Part shown: piece after piece, positions 50,092 through 57,964 of the stretch
Numbering within the stretch: the first letter of the stretch is position 1
Layout: every line of letters begins with the position of its first letter
NCBI GenBank assembly: GCA_001797315.1
Contig: MGPC01000011.1
Span: forward strand, 1 to 64,000
Origin: Curvibacter sp. GWA2_64_110
GTDB lineage: Bacteria; Pseudomonadota; Gammaproteobacteria; Burkholderiales; Burkholderiaceae_C
Reading direction: 5' to 3'
Length of the DNA stretch: 64,000 nt
Notes under the pieces: model-generated
Told to the model about the DNA's origin: nothing
What the model saw: only the letters and a program-made list of their open reading frames with translations
Database searches by the model: none
Position numbers and translations under genes: made by a program

Positions 50092-51057
50092 ATGAATACG
50101 CCCTTGTTGCGCCAACCGCATTTCATCCAGCTGTACCGGGAGGACCGGGCTGCCGTGCGCAGCGAGCTGGCCGCCAGCCTGCTGGCGCAGCCGGCCAGCC
50201 TGGCGCCAAAGTACCTGTACGACCCGCTGGGCTCGCGCCTGTTCGACGCCATCACCGAACTGCCCGAGTACTACCCGACGCGTACCGAGGCCGCCTTGCT
50301 GGCCGAGCACGGTGCAGCCATCGCGGCCAGCGTGCCGCACGGCGCGACGCTGGTCGATCTGGGCGCCGGCAACGGCGAGAAGGCGGCGCGCCTGTTCGAT
50401 CTCTTGAGCCCGGAGCGCTATGTGGCGGTCGACATCTCGGTGGACTTTCTGCGCACGGCGCTGCAATGCCTGCAGCGGCAGTTCCCGGCACTCGACATGC
50501 TGGGCGTGGGGCTGGACTTCTCGGCCGCGCTCGATCTGCCGCCCGAGGTGGGCGAGGGGCCGCGCCTGCTGTTCTACCCGGGCTCGAGCATCGGCAACTT
50601 CACACCTGCCGAGGCGCTGCAGTTCCTGCGCCAGGCGCGCGCGGCGGCGCAGGGCGGCGGCCTGCTGATCGGCGTCGACCTGGTCAAACCGCGCGAGGTG
50701 CTGGAGCCGGCCTACGACGATGCCTTGGGCGTCACGGCCGCTTTCAACAAGAACCTGCTGCTGCACGTCAACCGGCTGATCGGCAGCAACTTCGATGTGC
50801 GCGACTGGGCCCACGTCGCTTTCTTCAACGGTGAACAGTCGCGCATCGAGATGCATCTGCAGACTGCGCGCGAGGTGGTGGTGCGCTGGCCCGGCGCCGA
50901 GCGCACTTTTGCCGCCGGCGAACGCATCCATACCGAGAATTCCTACAAATACCAGGTGACGGACTTTGACGCCCTGCTGCGCGAAGCTGGCTTTGTCCGC
51001 ACGCAGGTCTGGACCGATGCGCGTGGCTGGTTCGCCATGTTCTGGGCACAAGGCTGA
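50092..51057 (+). CDS. egtD: L-histidine N-alpha-methyltransferase EgtD
   Basis: EgtD methylates histidine three times with SAM to form hercynine, the precursor of ergothioneine and selenoneine. The 321-residue protein has the SAM motif LVDLGAGNGEKAARLF, the EgtD-specific KYLYDPLGSRLFDAITELPEYYPTRTEAALL, YPGSSIGNF and C-terminal RIEMHLQ and HTENSYKY. It is followed within 4 bp by the senB gene. ATG 50092 lacks a strong ribosome site; the longer upstream frame was rejected. Confidence 0.92.
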   Translation: MNTPLLRQPHFIQLYREDRAAVRSELAASLLAQPASLAPKYLYDPLGSRLFDAITELPEYYPTRTEAALLAEHGAAIAASVPHGATLVDLGAGNGEKAARLFDLLSPERYVAVDISVDFLRTALQCLQRQFPALDMLGVGLDFSAALDLPPEVGEGPRLLFYPGSSIGNFTPAEALQFLRQARAAAQGGGLLIGVDLVKPREVLEPAYDDALGVTAAFNKNLLLHVNRLIGSNFDVRDWAHVAFFNGEQSRIEMHLQTAREVVVRWPGAERTFAAGERIHTENSYKYQVTDFDALLREAGFVRTQVWTDARGWFAMFWAQG

Positions 51058-51061
51058 GCGC

Positions 51062-52033
51062 ATGCGCAAACCGCTGGTCCTCATCGTCAGCCCGGCGCTG
51101 GCCGATGCCAACAACGGCAACTGGCAGACCGCCTGGCGCTGGTCGCGCCTGCTGGCCGCGCATTACCGCACGCAGATCGTCAAGGACTGGCAGCCCGGCG
51201 CTGACGAGGGGGCCGTGGCCATGCTGGCGCTGCACGCGCGCCGCTCGGCCGCGTCCATCGCAGCCTGGGCGCAGGCGCATCCGGGCCGCGGCCTGGCTGT
51301 GGTGCTGACCGGCACCGACCTGTACCGCGACATCCATGAAGATGCGTCCGCACAGCGCTCGCTGGCACTGGCGCAGCAGCTGGTGGTGCTGCAGGCGCAG
51401 GGGCCGCAGGCCTTGCCGCTGGCTCACCGCAGCAAGACGCGCGTCATTTTTCAATCCACGTCTTCAAGGCGCACATCACCGAAGACCGGCCGCCATCTGC
51501 GCGCCGTCATGGTGGGCCATCTGCGCGAGGAAAAATCGCCCGAAACCCTGTTCCAGGCGGCGCGCCTGCTGCGCGACCGTCCCGACATCCGGATCGACCA
51601 CATCGGCGCCGCACTCGACCCGGCCTTGGGCGAGCTGGCACGCCAGACGCAAGCCGCGTGTCCCCACTACCGCTGGCTCGGCGGCCTTGGCCACGAAGCG
51701 ACGCGCCGCCACATCCAGCGCGCCCACGTGCTGGTGCACAGCAGCCGCATGGAAGGCGGCGCGCATACCGTGATGGAGGCCATCTGCAGTGGCACACCGG
51801 TGCTGGCCTCGCGCATCGACGGCAACGTCGGCCTGCTGGGCGAAGACTACCTGGGCTACTTCCCCTGGGGTGATGCGGAGGCGTTGACCGGGCTGCTGCA
51901 GCGCTGCCGGGACGATGCCAGCATGATCCCGGCCTTGCAGGCACAATGCAGTCTGCGTGCGCCGCTCTTCGAGCCGGCGGCCGAGCGTGCCGCCCTGCTG
52001 GCGCTGCTCACCGAATTGATTCACACACCATGA
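51062..52033 (+). CDS. senB: SenB-like selenosugar synthase (glycosyltransferase family)
   Basis: The 323-residue GT-B type protein starts VLIVSPALADANNGNWQTAWRW, contains LTGTDLYRDIHED and MVGHLREEKSPETLFQAARLL, and ends with the donor-site region SSRMEGGAHTVMEAICSGTPVLAS. This is the pattern of the TIGR04348 glycosyltransferases that were shown to make the selenosugar for selenoneine (SenB). EgtD precedes it and SelD follows with ATGA overlap (52030-52033), which supports the assignment. SenA, the selenoneine synthase, is not encoded next to it. Confidence 0.85.
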   Translation: MRKPLVLIVSPALADANNGNWQTAWRWSRLLAAHYRTQIVKDWQPGADEGAVAMLALHARRSAASIAAWAQAHPGRGLAVVLTGTDLYRDIHEDASAQRSLALAQQLVVLQAQGPQALPLAHRSKTRVIFQSTSSRRTSPKTGRHLRAVMVGHLREEKSPETLFQAARLLRDRPDIRIDHIGAALDPALGELARQTQAACPHYRWLGGLGHEATRRHIQRAHVLVHSSRMEGGAHTVMEAICSGTPVLASRIDGNVGLLGEDYLGYFPWGDAEALTGLLQRCRDDASMIPALQAQCSLRAPLFEPAAERAALLALLTELIHTP

Positions 52034-53091
52034 CTGCCAACACCTCCTCCAAGCCCGAACCGCGCCTGACCTCGCTCTCGCACGGTGGCGGCTGCGGCTG
52101 CAAGATCGCCCCCGGCGTGCTGTCGGAAATCCTCAAGAGCGGCAGCGGCCTGCCGGTGCCGGCCGAACTGCTGGTGGGCATCGAGACCGCCGATGACGCC
52201 GCGGTCTACCAGCTCAACGACGAGCAGGCCCTGATCGCCACCACCGACTTCTTCATGCCCATCGTCGACGACCCGTTCGACTTCGGCCGCATCGCCGCCA
52301 CCAACGCCATCTCCGACGTCTATGCCATGGGCGGCAAGCCCATCATGGCGCTGGCGCTGGTGGGCATGCCGATCAGCGTGCTGTCGACCGACACCATCGG
52401 CCAGATCCTGGCTGGCGGCCAGGCGGTCTGCAAGGCAGCTGGCATCCCGATTGCCGGTGGCCACACCATCGATTCGGTCGAGCCGATCTACGGCCTGGTG
52501 GCCATGGGCCTGGTGCATCCCAAGCGTGTCAAGCGCAACGCCGATGCGCGCGTCGGCGACCGCCTGATCCTGGGTAAGCCGCTGGGCGTGGGCGTGCTGT
52601 CGGCCGCACTGAAAAAAGAGGCGCTCGGCGCCGCCGGCTATGCGCAGATGATTGCCACCACCACCCAGCTCAACACCCCCGGGCCGGAACTGGCCGCGCT
52701 CGATGGCGTGCATGCGCTGACCGACGTTACCGGCTTCGGCCTGGCCGGCCACGCGCTGGAACTGGCACGCGGCGCGCATTGCACGGTGCAGATCGACTGG
52801 GCGCGTGTGCCCTTGCTGCCGGGCGTGCGTGAATTGGCAGCGCAAGGCATGGTCACCGGTGCCTCCGGCCGCAACTGGGCCGGCTATGGCGCTTCGGTCA
52901 TGCTGCCGCCCGGTTTCGAGGTGCTGGACCAGGCGCTGCTGACCGATCCGCAGACCAGCGGCGGCCTGCTGGTGTCGTGTGCGCCCGAGGCGGTGGACGA
53001 GGTGCTGGCGGTCTTCCGACGGCACGGCTTTGCCGCCGCCACCGAGATCGGCGAGATCACGGCCGGTGCCGATTCACTGGTGGTGCGCTAG
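52030..53091 (+). CDS. selD: Selenide, water dikinase SelD
   Basis: SelD makes selenophosphate from selenide and ATP, the selenium donor for SenB and for tRNA or selenoprotein pathways. The 353-residue protein has the glycine-rich N-terminus HGGGCGCK (C22, C24, K25), DDAAVYQL, DFFMPIVDDPFDFGRIAATNAISDVYAMGG and TDVTGFGLAGHALE. The catalytic cysteine and lysine positions are present. It is translationally coupled to senB, forming the end of the operon. Confidence 0.94.
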   Translation: MTANTSSKPEPRLTSLSHGGGCGCKIAPGVLSEILKSGSGLPVPAELLVGIETADDAAVYQLNDEQALIATTDFFMPIVDDPFDFGRIAATNAISDVYAMGGKPIMALALVGMPISVLSTDTIGQILAGGQAVCKAAGIPIAGGHTIDSVEPIYGLVAMGLVHPKRVKRNADARVGDRLILGKPLGVGVLSAALKKEALGAAGYAQMIATTTQLNTPGPELAALDGVHALTDVTGFGLAGHALELARGAHCTVQIDWARVPLLPGVRELAAQGMVTGASGRNWAGYGASVMLPPGFEVLDQALLTDPQTSGGLLVSCAPEAVDEVLAVFRRHGFAAATEIGEITAGADSLVVR

Positions 53092-53099
53092 TTGCGCGC

Positions 53100-53759
53100 C
53101 TAGATTGGCGCGGTTTTAACCACTTTCGCACTTGTGAAATGAGTGTGAACAGGCCCTAGGCTCAGAAAACCAGGCTCCCGGAGCAGCAGCTTCTTTTTCT
53201 CCATGTCGGCCACGCAGCGGTACAGCGCCTCGTGCGTGACGCCCAGTTCGGCGGCCATGGATTTCAGGCCGGCCTCCAGCGCCAGCCGGCCGTCGGTGCC
53301 TTCGGTTTCCAGCAGATGGATCAGCCGGTCCTGCACCTTGTGCAGTGACAGGCGTTCGCATTGCAGCCGAAGTCTTTTGACTTCGCGGTTGAGCATGCCG
53401 ATCCAGCGGCTGGCAAAGGCCGGGTCCTGATCCAGGGCCGTGCGGATGGCTCGCACCGGGACCCGCGTGATGCCGGACGGGGCCATCACCTTGCCATCGC
53501 AGTGGTAGCGCTCCGACTGCAGGCTGGCCTCACCCACAAAGCCGTGCCGGGTGCGCTGCAGGATCACCGACTCGCCATGCAGCCCGAGCCGCTCCAGCAC
53601 CACTTCGCCGCTGACGATGAAGAACATGTGAGTGGGCTTGTGCCCGGTCTTGAAAAGAAGGTCACCCTTGGAATAGTGCGTACTTACACAGTCCGAGTGC
53701 AGTTCGGGCGGGAGCAGTCCGCTCAGGCCGGCAGGCAGACGGGAAACTTTGTCGGACAT
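53100..53759 (-). CDS. Crp/Fnr-family transcription regulator
   Basis: The 219-residue regulator has a cyclic-nucleotide-binding-like beta barrel (YSKGDLLFKTGHKPTHMFFIVSGEVVLERLG) and a C-terminal winged helix (LKSMAAELGVTHEALYRCVADMEKKKLL). There is no N-terminal cysteine cluster, so it is not an oxygen-sensing FNR. It probably binds a small ligand. It is divergent from DUF4395 and metallo-beta-lactamase-fold genes, with an FNR-like palindrome against its start codon. Confidence 0.88.
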   Translation of the reverse strand: MSDKVSRLPAGLSGLLPPELHSDCVSTHYSKGDLLFKTGHKPTHMFFIVSGEVVLERLGLHGESVILQRTRHGFVGEASLQSERYHCDGKVMAPSGITRVPVRAIRTALDQDPAFASRWIGMLNREVKRLRLQCERLSLHKVQDRLIHLLETEGTDGRLALEAGLKSMAAELGVTHEALYRCVADMEKKKLLLREPGFLSLGPVHTHFTSAKVVKTAPI

Positions 53760-53774
53760 ATGATTTCAATCATA
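53759..53774. promoter_or_regulatory. Palindromic Crp/Fnr-type operator
   Basis: TATGAT-TTCA-ATCATA, a perfect palindrome with the TTGAT-N4-ATCAA-like layout (8 of 10). It abuts the start codon of the regulator and lies about 35 bp before the DUF4395 start, so it can control both. Confidence 0.55.
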
Positions 53775-53807
53775 CCCATGGGGCCGCGGATCGTGAATAC
53801 TTGCGTC

Positions 53808-54569
53808 ATGACTAATATTGAAAATAGCATGCGTACGTCCCTGTTCCAGTTCGGCCAGCGCATTCCCGGCCATGACATCCCGGTCCTGAACGAACGCGCG
53901 GTGCGGGCCAGCGCCGGCATCCTGTTCGGGCTGGCCATGGTCGCGTTCATGAATGCCTGGCTGCTCGGCAATTTCCAGCCTACGCGGGTGTTCGTCATCG
54001 CCTTCCTGGCCGATTTCACGCTGCGCCTGTTCGTCAACCCGCGCTTCGCGCCCAGCCTCATCATCGGCGCCAGGGTGGTGCGCGGGCAGCAGCCGGAATG
54101 GGTTGGGGCGCCGCAAAAACGCTTTGCCTGGGCCATCGGTTTTGTGCTGGCACTCACCATGCTGTACCTGGTGGTCATCCGGCAGGTGATCGGCCCGGTC
54201 AACCTGCTGGTGTGTGCCGCCTGCCTGACCCTGCTGTTTTTTGAATCCGCCTTCGGCATCTGCCTGGGCTGCAAGCTTTACCAGCTGTTCGGCAACACGC
54301 CAGCGCAGCTGTGCCCCGGCGGCGTGTGCGAGACGCCGGCGCAGCGCGGCCCGGGCCTCAGCGCTGCACAGGCCATCATCGTCGCGGTTTTTGCTCTCGG
54401 GGTCTGGGCCGCGGCCCACTGGGTCTATGCCCCTGCCGAGTCGCCGGCCGTGGCTGCGCCCGGGCCTGCTGTGCTCGATCCGGCTGAAGCCGCGCGCTGC
54501 CAAGTGCCCGAGTTCGCCAAGGCCATGGGGCACGAAGAAAAGTGGAAGCTGCACAACAACTGCAAATAA
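53808..54569 (+). CDS. DUF4395 membrane protein
   Basis: The 253-residue protein has several hydrophobic segments and the DUF4395 core: VLNERAVRASAGILFGLAMVAFMNAWLLG near the N-terminus, FLADFTLRLFVNPRFAPS, and FESAFGICLGCKLYQLFG with a cysteine pair. C-terminal sequence CPGGVCETPAQ adds further cysteines. Function is unknown; thiol or sulfur chemistry is possible. ATG 53808 was used; ATG 53829 is an alternative. The next gene starts 15 bp downstream. Confidence 0.78.
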   Translation: MTNIENSMRTSLFQFGQRIPGHDIPVLNERAVRASAGILFGLAMVAFMNAWLLGNFQPTRVFVIAFLADFTLRLFVNPRFAPSLIIGARVVRGQQPEWVGAPQKRFAWAIGFVLALTMLYLVVIRQVIGPVNLLVCAACLTLLFFESAFGICLGCKLYQLFGNTPAQLCPGGVCETPAQRGPGLSAAQAIIVAVFALGVWAAAHWVYAPAESPAVAAPGPAVLDPAEAARCQVPEFAKAMGHEEKWKLHNNCK

Positions 54570-54584
54570 GGGATGGAGCCAACC

Positions 54585-55526
54585 ATGCGACAAGTTAGCA
54601 ACACAACGTGGATCGGGGTCTGCCTGTCGGCCGTTCTCTGGCTGTTGGCCAGCAGCGCCGCGGCAGTGGAAGTGAATTTCCAGCCGGTGGCCGAAGGGGT
54701 GTATGCCCACATCGGTGACATGGGCGCCCGCACGGTGGCCAACGAGGGGCTGAATGCCAACATCGGGCTGGTCGTCACACCGGCCGGCGCGGTGCTGATC
54801 GACAGCGGCGCCACCTACGCCAGCGCACGCCAGATCCATGCCGCCGTGCAGCGCGTGACGACGCAGCCGGTGCGCTGGGTCATCAATACCGGCGGGCAAG
54901 ACCACCGCTGGCTGGGCAACGGCTACTTCCAGTCGCAGGGGGCGGAGATCATTGCCCATGCCGCTGCCGAAGCCGACATGCGCAACCGCGGCCATGACCA
55001 TCTGAGCGGCTTGCAGGCCGCACTCGGCAAGCTTGCGGATGGCACGGTGCCGACCCTGCCCACGCGCTGGCTGTCAGCCCATGACGAAACGCTGAAACTG
55101 GGCGGTGTGCTGTTCGAGTTCAAACAGCGGGGCGGGGCGCACACGCCCGGCGACATGCTGGTGTGGCTGCCGCAAACAGGCGTGCTATTCAGCGGTGATG
55201 TGGTCTACGTCGACCGTTTGCTGGGCGTCATTCCCGTCAGCCAGACCAAACCCTGGCTGGCGACGTTTGCCGAGATCGAGCGGCTGGCGCCGGCGCGCAT
55301 CGTGCCCGGCCATGGCGGCGTGACCACGCTGGCCATCGCGCAAGCCCAGACGCGCGACTACCTGCTGGCCTTGCGCGCGCACATGAAGAAGGCCGTTGAT
55401 GACGGGCAGGACATGAGCGCGGCGGTCAGGTCCTTTGATGCCAAGCCCTACATGCGCCTGCGCAATGCCGCTGAGCTGATGCCCGGCAATGCCAGCCGGA
55501 CTTACCTCGAACTCGAACGCGAGTAG
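54585..55526 (+). CDS. Exported metallo-beta-lactamase-fold protein with degenerate metal motif
   Basis: The 313-residue protein has a signal peptide (cleavage near SAAA, residue 27) and the MBL fold (VTPAGAVLIDSGATYASARQI). The usual THxHxDH motif reads INTGGQDHRWLGN (residues 100-111), lacking the first two histidines, while later metal residues are kept: GAHTPGD, LFSGDVVY and VPGHGG. It resembles SoxH/quinoprotein-relay hydrolases. GGATGGAG favours ATG 54585. It probably forms an operon with the DUF4395 gene under the Crp/Fnr regulator. Confidence 0.82.
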   Translation: MRQVSNTTWIGVCLSAVLWLLASSAAAVEVNFQPVAEGVYAHIGDMGARTVANEGLNANIGLVVTPAGAVLIDSGATYASARQIHAAVQRVTTQPVRWVINTGGQDHRWLGNGYFQSQGAEIIAHAAAEADMRNRGHDHLSGLQAALGKLADGTVPTLPTRWLSAHDETLKLGGVLFEFKQRGGAHTPGDMLVWLPQTGVLFSGDVVYVDRLLGVIPVSQTKPWLATFAEIERLAPARIVPGHGGVTTLAIAQAQTRDYLLALRAHMKKAVDDGQDMSAAVRSFDAKPYMRLRNAAELMPGNASRTYLELERE

Positions 55527-55545
55527 GGCCTCGCCTTGCGCAGAG

Positions 55546-56541
55546 TCAAGCCAGCAGCGCTTGCGCGAACTCGCGCGCACTGAAGGTTTCCAGCTCGTCG
55601 AGTTTTTCGCCCACGCCGATGAAATACACCGGCACCGGCCGCTCGCGCGCAATCGCCGCCAGCACGCCGCCCTTGGCGGTGCCGTCGAGCTTGGTGACGA
55701 TCAGGCCGGTCAGTTGCAGCGCGTCGTCGAAGGCGCGCACCTGGGCCAGCGCGTTCTGGCCGGTGTTGCCGTCGATCACCAGCAGCACCTCGTGCGGCGC
55801 GGTCTCATCCGCTTTCTGCACCACGCGCTTGATTTTTTTCAGCTCTTCCATCAGGTGCAGCTGCGTCGGCAGGCGGCCGGCCGTGTCCACCAGCACCACG
55901 TCCTTGCCGCGTGCGCGGCCGGCGCTCACCGCATCGAAGCACACCGCGGCCGGGTCGGCGCCTTCCTGGCTGATGATTTCCACCCGGTTGCGGTCGGCCC
56001 AGATCTCGAGCTGTTCGCGCGCCGCGGCGCGGAAGGTGTCGGCTGCCGCCAGCAGCACCGTGGCGCCTTCGTTGGAGAGGTGGTGCGTCAGCTTGCCGAT
56101 CGAGGTGGTCTTGCCGGCGCCGTTGACGCCGGCCACCATGATGACGGTGGGTTTGTGCTCGCCGATCACCAGCGGCTTCTCCAGCGGCGCCAGCAACTCG
56201 GCCAGCGCCTCGGCCAGCAGGCCTTTGACGGCGGCCGGCTCGGTGGTCTTGCTTTCTTTCACGCGGCGCTTGAGGTCTTCCAGCAACTGCTCGGTGGCCT
56301 TGACGCCGGTGTCGGCCATCAGCAGCGCGGCTTCCAGCTCCTCGTACAGCGCATCGTCGATCTGCGTGCCGGTGAAGACAGTGGCAAGGCTGGAGCCAGT
56401 CTTGCGCAGGCCGGACTTGAGCTTGTCGAGCCAGGACTGGCGTGTCGGGGCTGCAACCGGGGCGGCAGCCGCGGGCGCTGCGGCAAGCTCAGGCGCTGCA
56501 GGTGCCGCAGCAGGGGTTTTCTTCTTGAAAAAGCTGAACAT
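55546..56541 (-). CDS. ftsY: Signal recognition particle receptor FtsY
   Basis: The 331-residue GTPase docks ribosome-SRP complexes to the membrane. After a short alanine-rich N-terminal A domain come the NG domain motifs: GVNGAGKTTSIGKL (G1), DTAGRLPTQ (G3) and TKLDGTAKGG (G4). The N-terminal acidic A domain is shorter than in E. coli, as is common in betaproteobacteria. It is divergent from the M16 peptidase genes. Confidence 0.95.
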   Translation of the reverse strand: MFSFFKKKTPAAAPAAPELAAAPAAAAPVAAPTRQSWLDKLKSGLRKTGSSLATVFTGTQIDDALYEELEAALLMADTGVKATEQLLEDLKRRVKESKTTEPAAVKGLLAEALAELLAPLEKPLVIGEHKPTVIMVAGVNGAGKTTSIGKLTHHLSNEGATVLLAAADTFRAAAREQLEIWADRNRVEIISQEGADPAAVCFDAVSAGRARGKDVVLVDTAGRLPTQLHLMEELKKIKRVVQKADETAPHEVLLVIDGNTGQNALAQVRAFDDALQLTGLIVTKLDGTAKGGVLAAIARERPVPVYFIGVGEKLDELETFSAREFAQALLA

Positions 56542-56569
56542 CTTGACCGTTCTTAGAATCCATCATTCT

Positions 56570-57955
56570 ATGAAACGTCTTCTTCTCCTCGTTTTCTGCG
56601 GCTTTCTGGGTTTTTCAGCCAGCGCGCAGGGCCCGGCCCAAGCCGAACAGTTCACCCTCGCCAACGGCCTGACGCTGATCGTCGCGCCCGACCGGCGTGC
56701 CCCCACCGCCGTGCACATGCTGTGGGTGCGCGTCGGTGCCATGGACGAGGTGGACGGCAACACCGGCCTGGCCCATGTGCTGGAACACATGATGTTCAAG
56801 GGCACGCGCAAGCTCAAGCCGGGCGAGTTCTCGCGCCGCGTGGCCGCGCTGGGTGGGCGCGAGAACGCCTTCACCAGCCAGGACTACACCGGCTATTACC
56901 AGCAGATCCCGGCCAACCGGCTGCTGGACGTGATGCAGCTGGAGGCCGACCGCTTTGCGCACAACCAGTGGTCCGACGCCGAGTTCCGCAAGGAGCTGGA
57001 AGTGGTGAAGGAAGAGCGGCGCATGCGCACCGAGGACAATCCGCGCGCGCTCCTGGGTGAGGCGCTCAACGCCGCCACCTTTGTCGCCGCGCCCTACCGA
57101 CGTCCGGTGGTGGGCTGGATGAGCGATCTCGATACCTTGCAGCCCGCTGACGCGCGTGCCTTCTACCGCCGCTGGTACGTGCCGGCCAACGCCGCCGTGG
57201 TGGTGGCGGGTGACGTGGACGTGCAGCAGGTGCGGCGCCTGGCCGAGCAGACCTACGGCCGCATTCCGGCCCGCGCCGTGCCGGCGCGCAAGCCGCGCAG
57301 CGAGCCGCTGCAGGTGGGCTTGCGCCGCATCGACGTCAAGGCGCCGGCCGAGCAGGCCTATGTGGCACTGGCCTTCAAGGTGCCGGGGCTGGTGTCGCTC
57401 ACCGCGCCGACGGCGCAGGACGACGACGCGCTGGCACTCACCGTGCTGGCTGCCGTGCTCGACGGCTACAGCGGCGCCCGCCTGGATCGCACCCTGACGC
57501 AGGGGCCGGACCGTGTAGCCGATGGTGCCGGTGCTTCCAACGGCTTGATGGGGCGCGGGCCACAGCTCTTTGTGCTCGACGGCGTGCCGGCCCAGGGCAA
57601 GAGCGCGGCGCAAGTGGAAGCCGCCTTGCGCGAGCAGGTGGCGCGCGTGGCGCGTGAAGGCATCTCGGCCGCCGAGCTGGAGCGCGTGAAAACCCAGTGG
57701 GTGGCCAGCGAGGTCTACAAGCGCGATTCGCTGATGTACCAGGCGCGCGAACTCGGCAGCCACTGGGTGCAAGGCCTGCCGCTCGATGCCAGCGAACGCC
57801 TGCTGGCGCGGTTGCGCGCGGTGACGGCCGAGCAGGTGCAGGCCGTGGCGGCGCGCTACTTCGGCGATGACCAGTTGACTGTGGCGCAGCTGTTGCCGCA
57901 AGCGCTTGACCCCAATCGCCCGAAGCGCCAGCCTGCGGCCGGCAGCCGTCACTGA
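56570..57955 (+). CDS. M16 zinc metallopeptidase, catalytic subunit
   Basis: The 461-residue pitrilysin-family peptidase has a signal peptide (cleavage near ASAQ, residue 20) and the inverted zinc motif HVLEH near residue 69 with ELEVVKEERR near 145. It pairs with the product of the next gene, which lacks the motif. ATG 56570 (MKRLLLL) was chosen, as the longer frame crosses ftsY on the other strand. Confidence 0.92.
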   Translation: MKRLLLLVFCGFLGFSASAQGPAQAEQFTLANGLTLIVAPDRRAPTAVHMLWVRVGAMDEVDGNTGLAHVLEHMMFKGTRKLKPGEFSRRVAALGGRENAFTSQDYTGYYQQIPANRLLDVMQLEADRFAHNQWSDAEFRKELEVVKEERRMRTEDNPRALLGEALNAATFVAAPYRRPVVGWMSDLDTLQPADARAFYRRWYVPANAAVVVAGDVDVQQVRRLAEQTYGRIPARAVPARKPRSEPLQVGLRRIDVKAPAEQAYVALAFKVPGLVSLTAPTAQDDDALALTVLAAVLDGYSGARLDRTLTQGPDRVADGAGASNGLMGRGPQLFVLDGVPAQGKSAAQVEAALREQVARVAREGISAAELERVKTQWVASEVYKRDSLMYQARELGSHWVQGLPLDASERLLARLRAVTAEQVQAVAARYFGDDQLTVAQLLPQALDPNRPKRQPAAGSRH

Positions 57956-57964
57956 GGAAACCTG

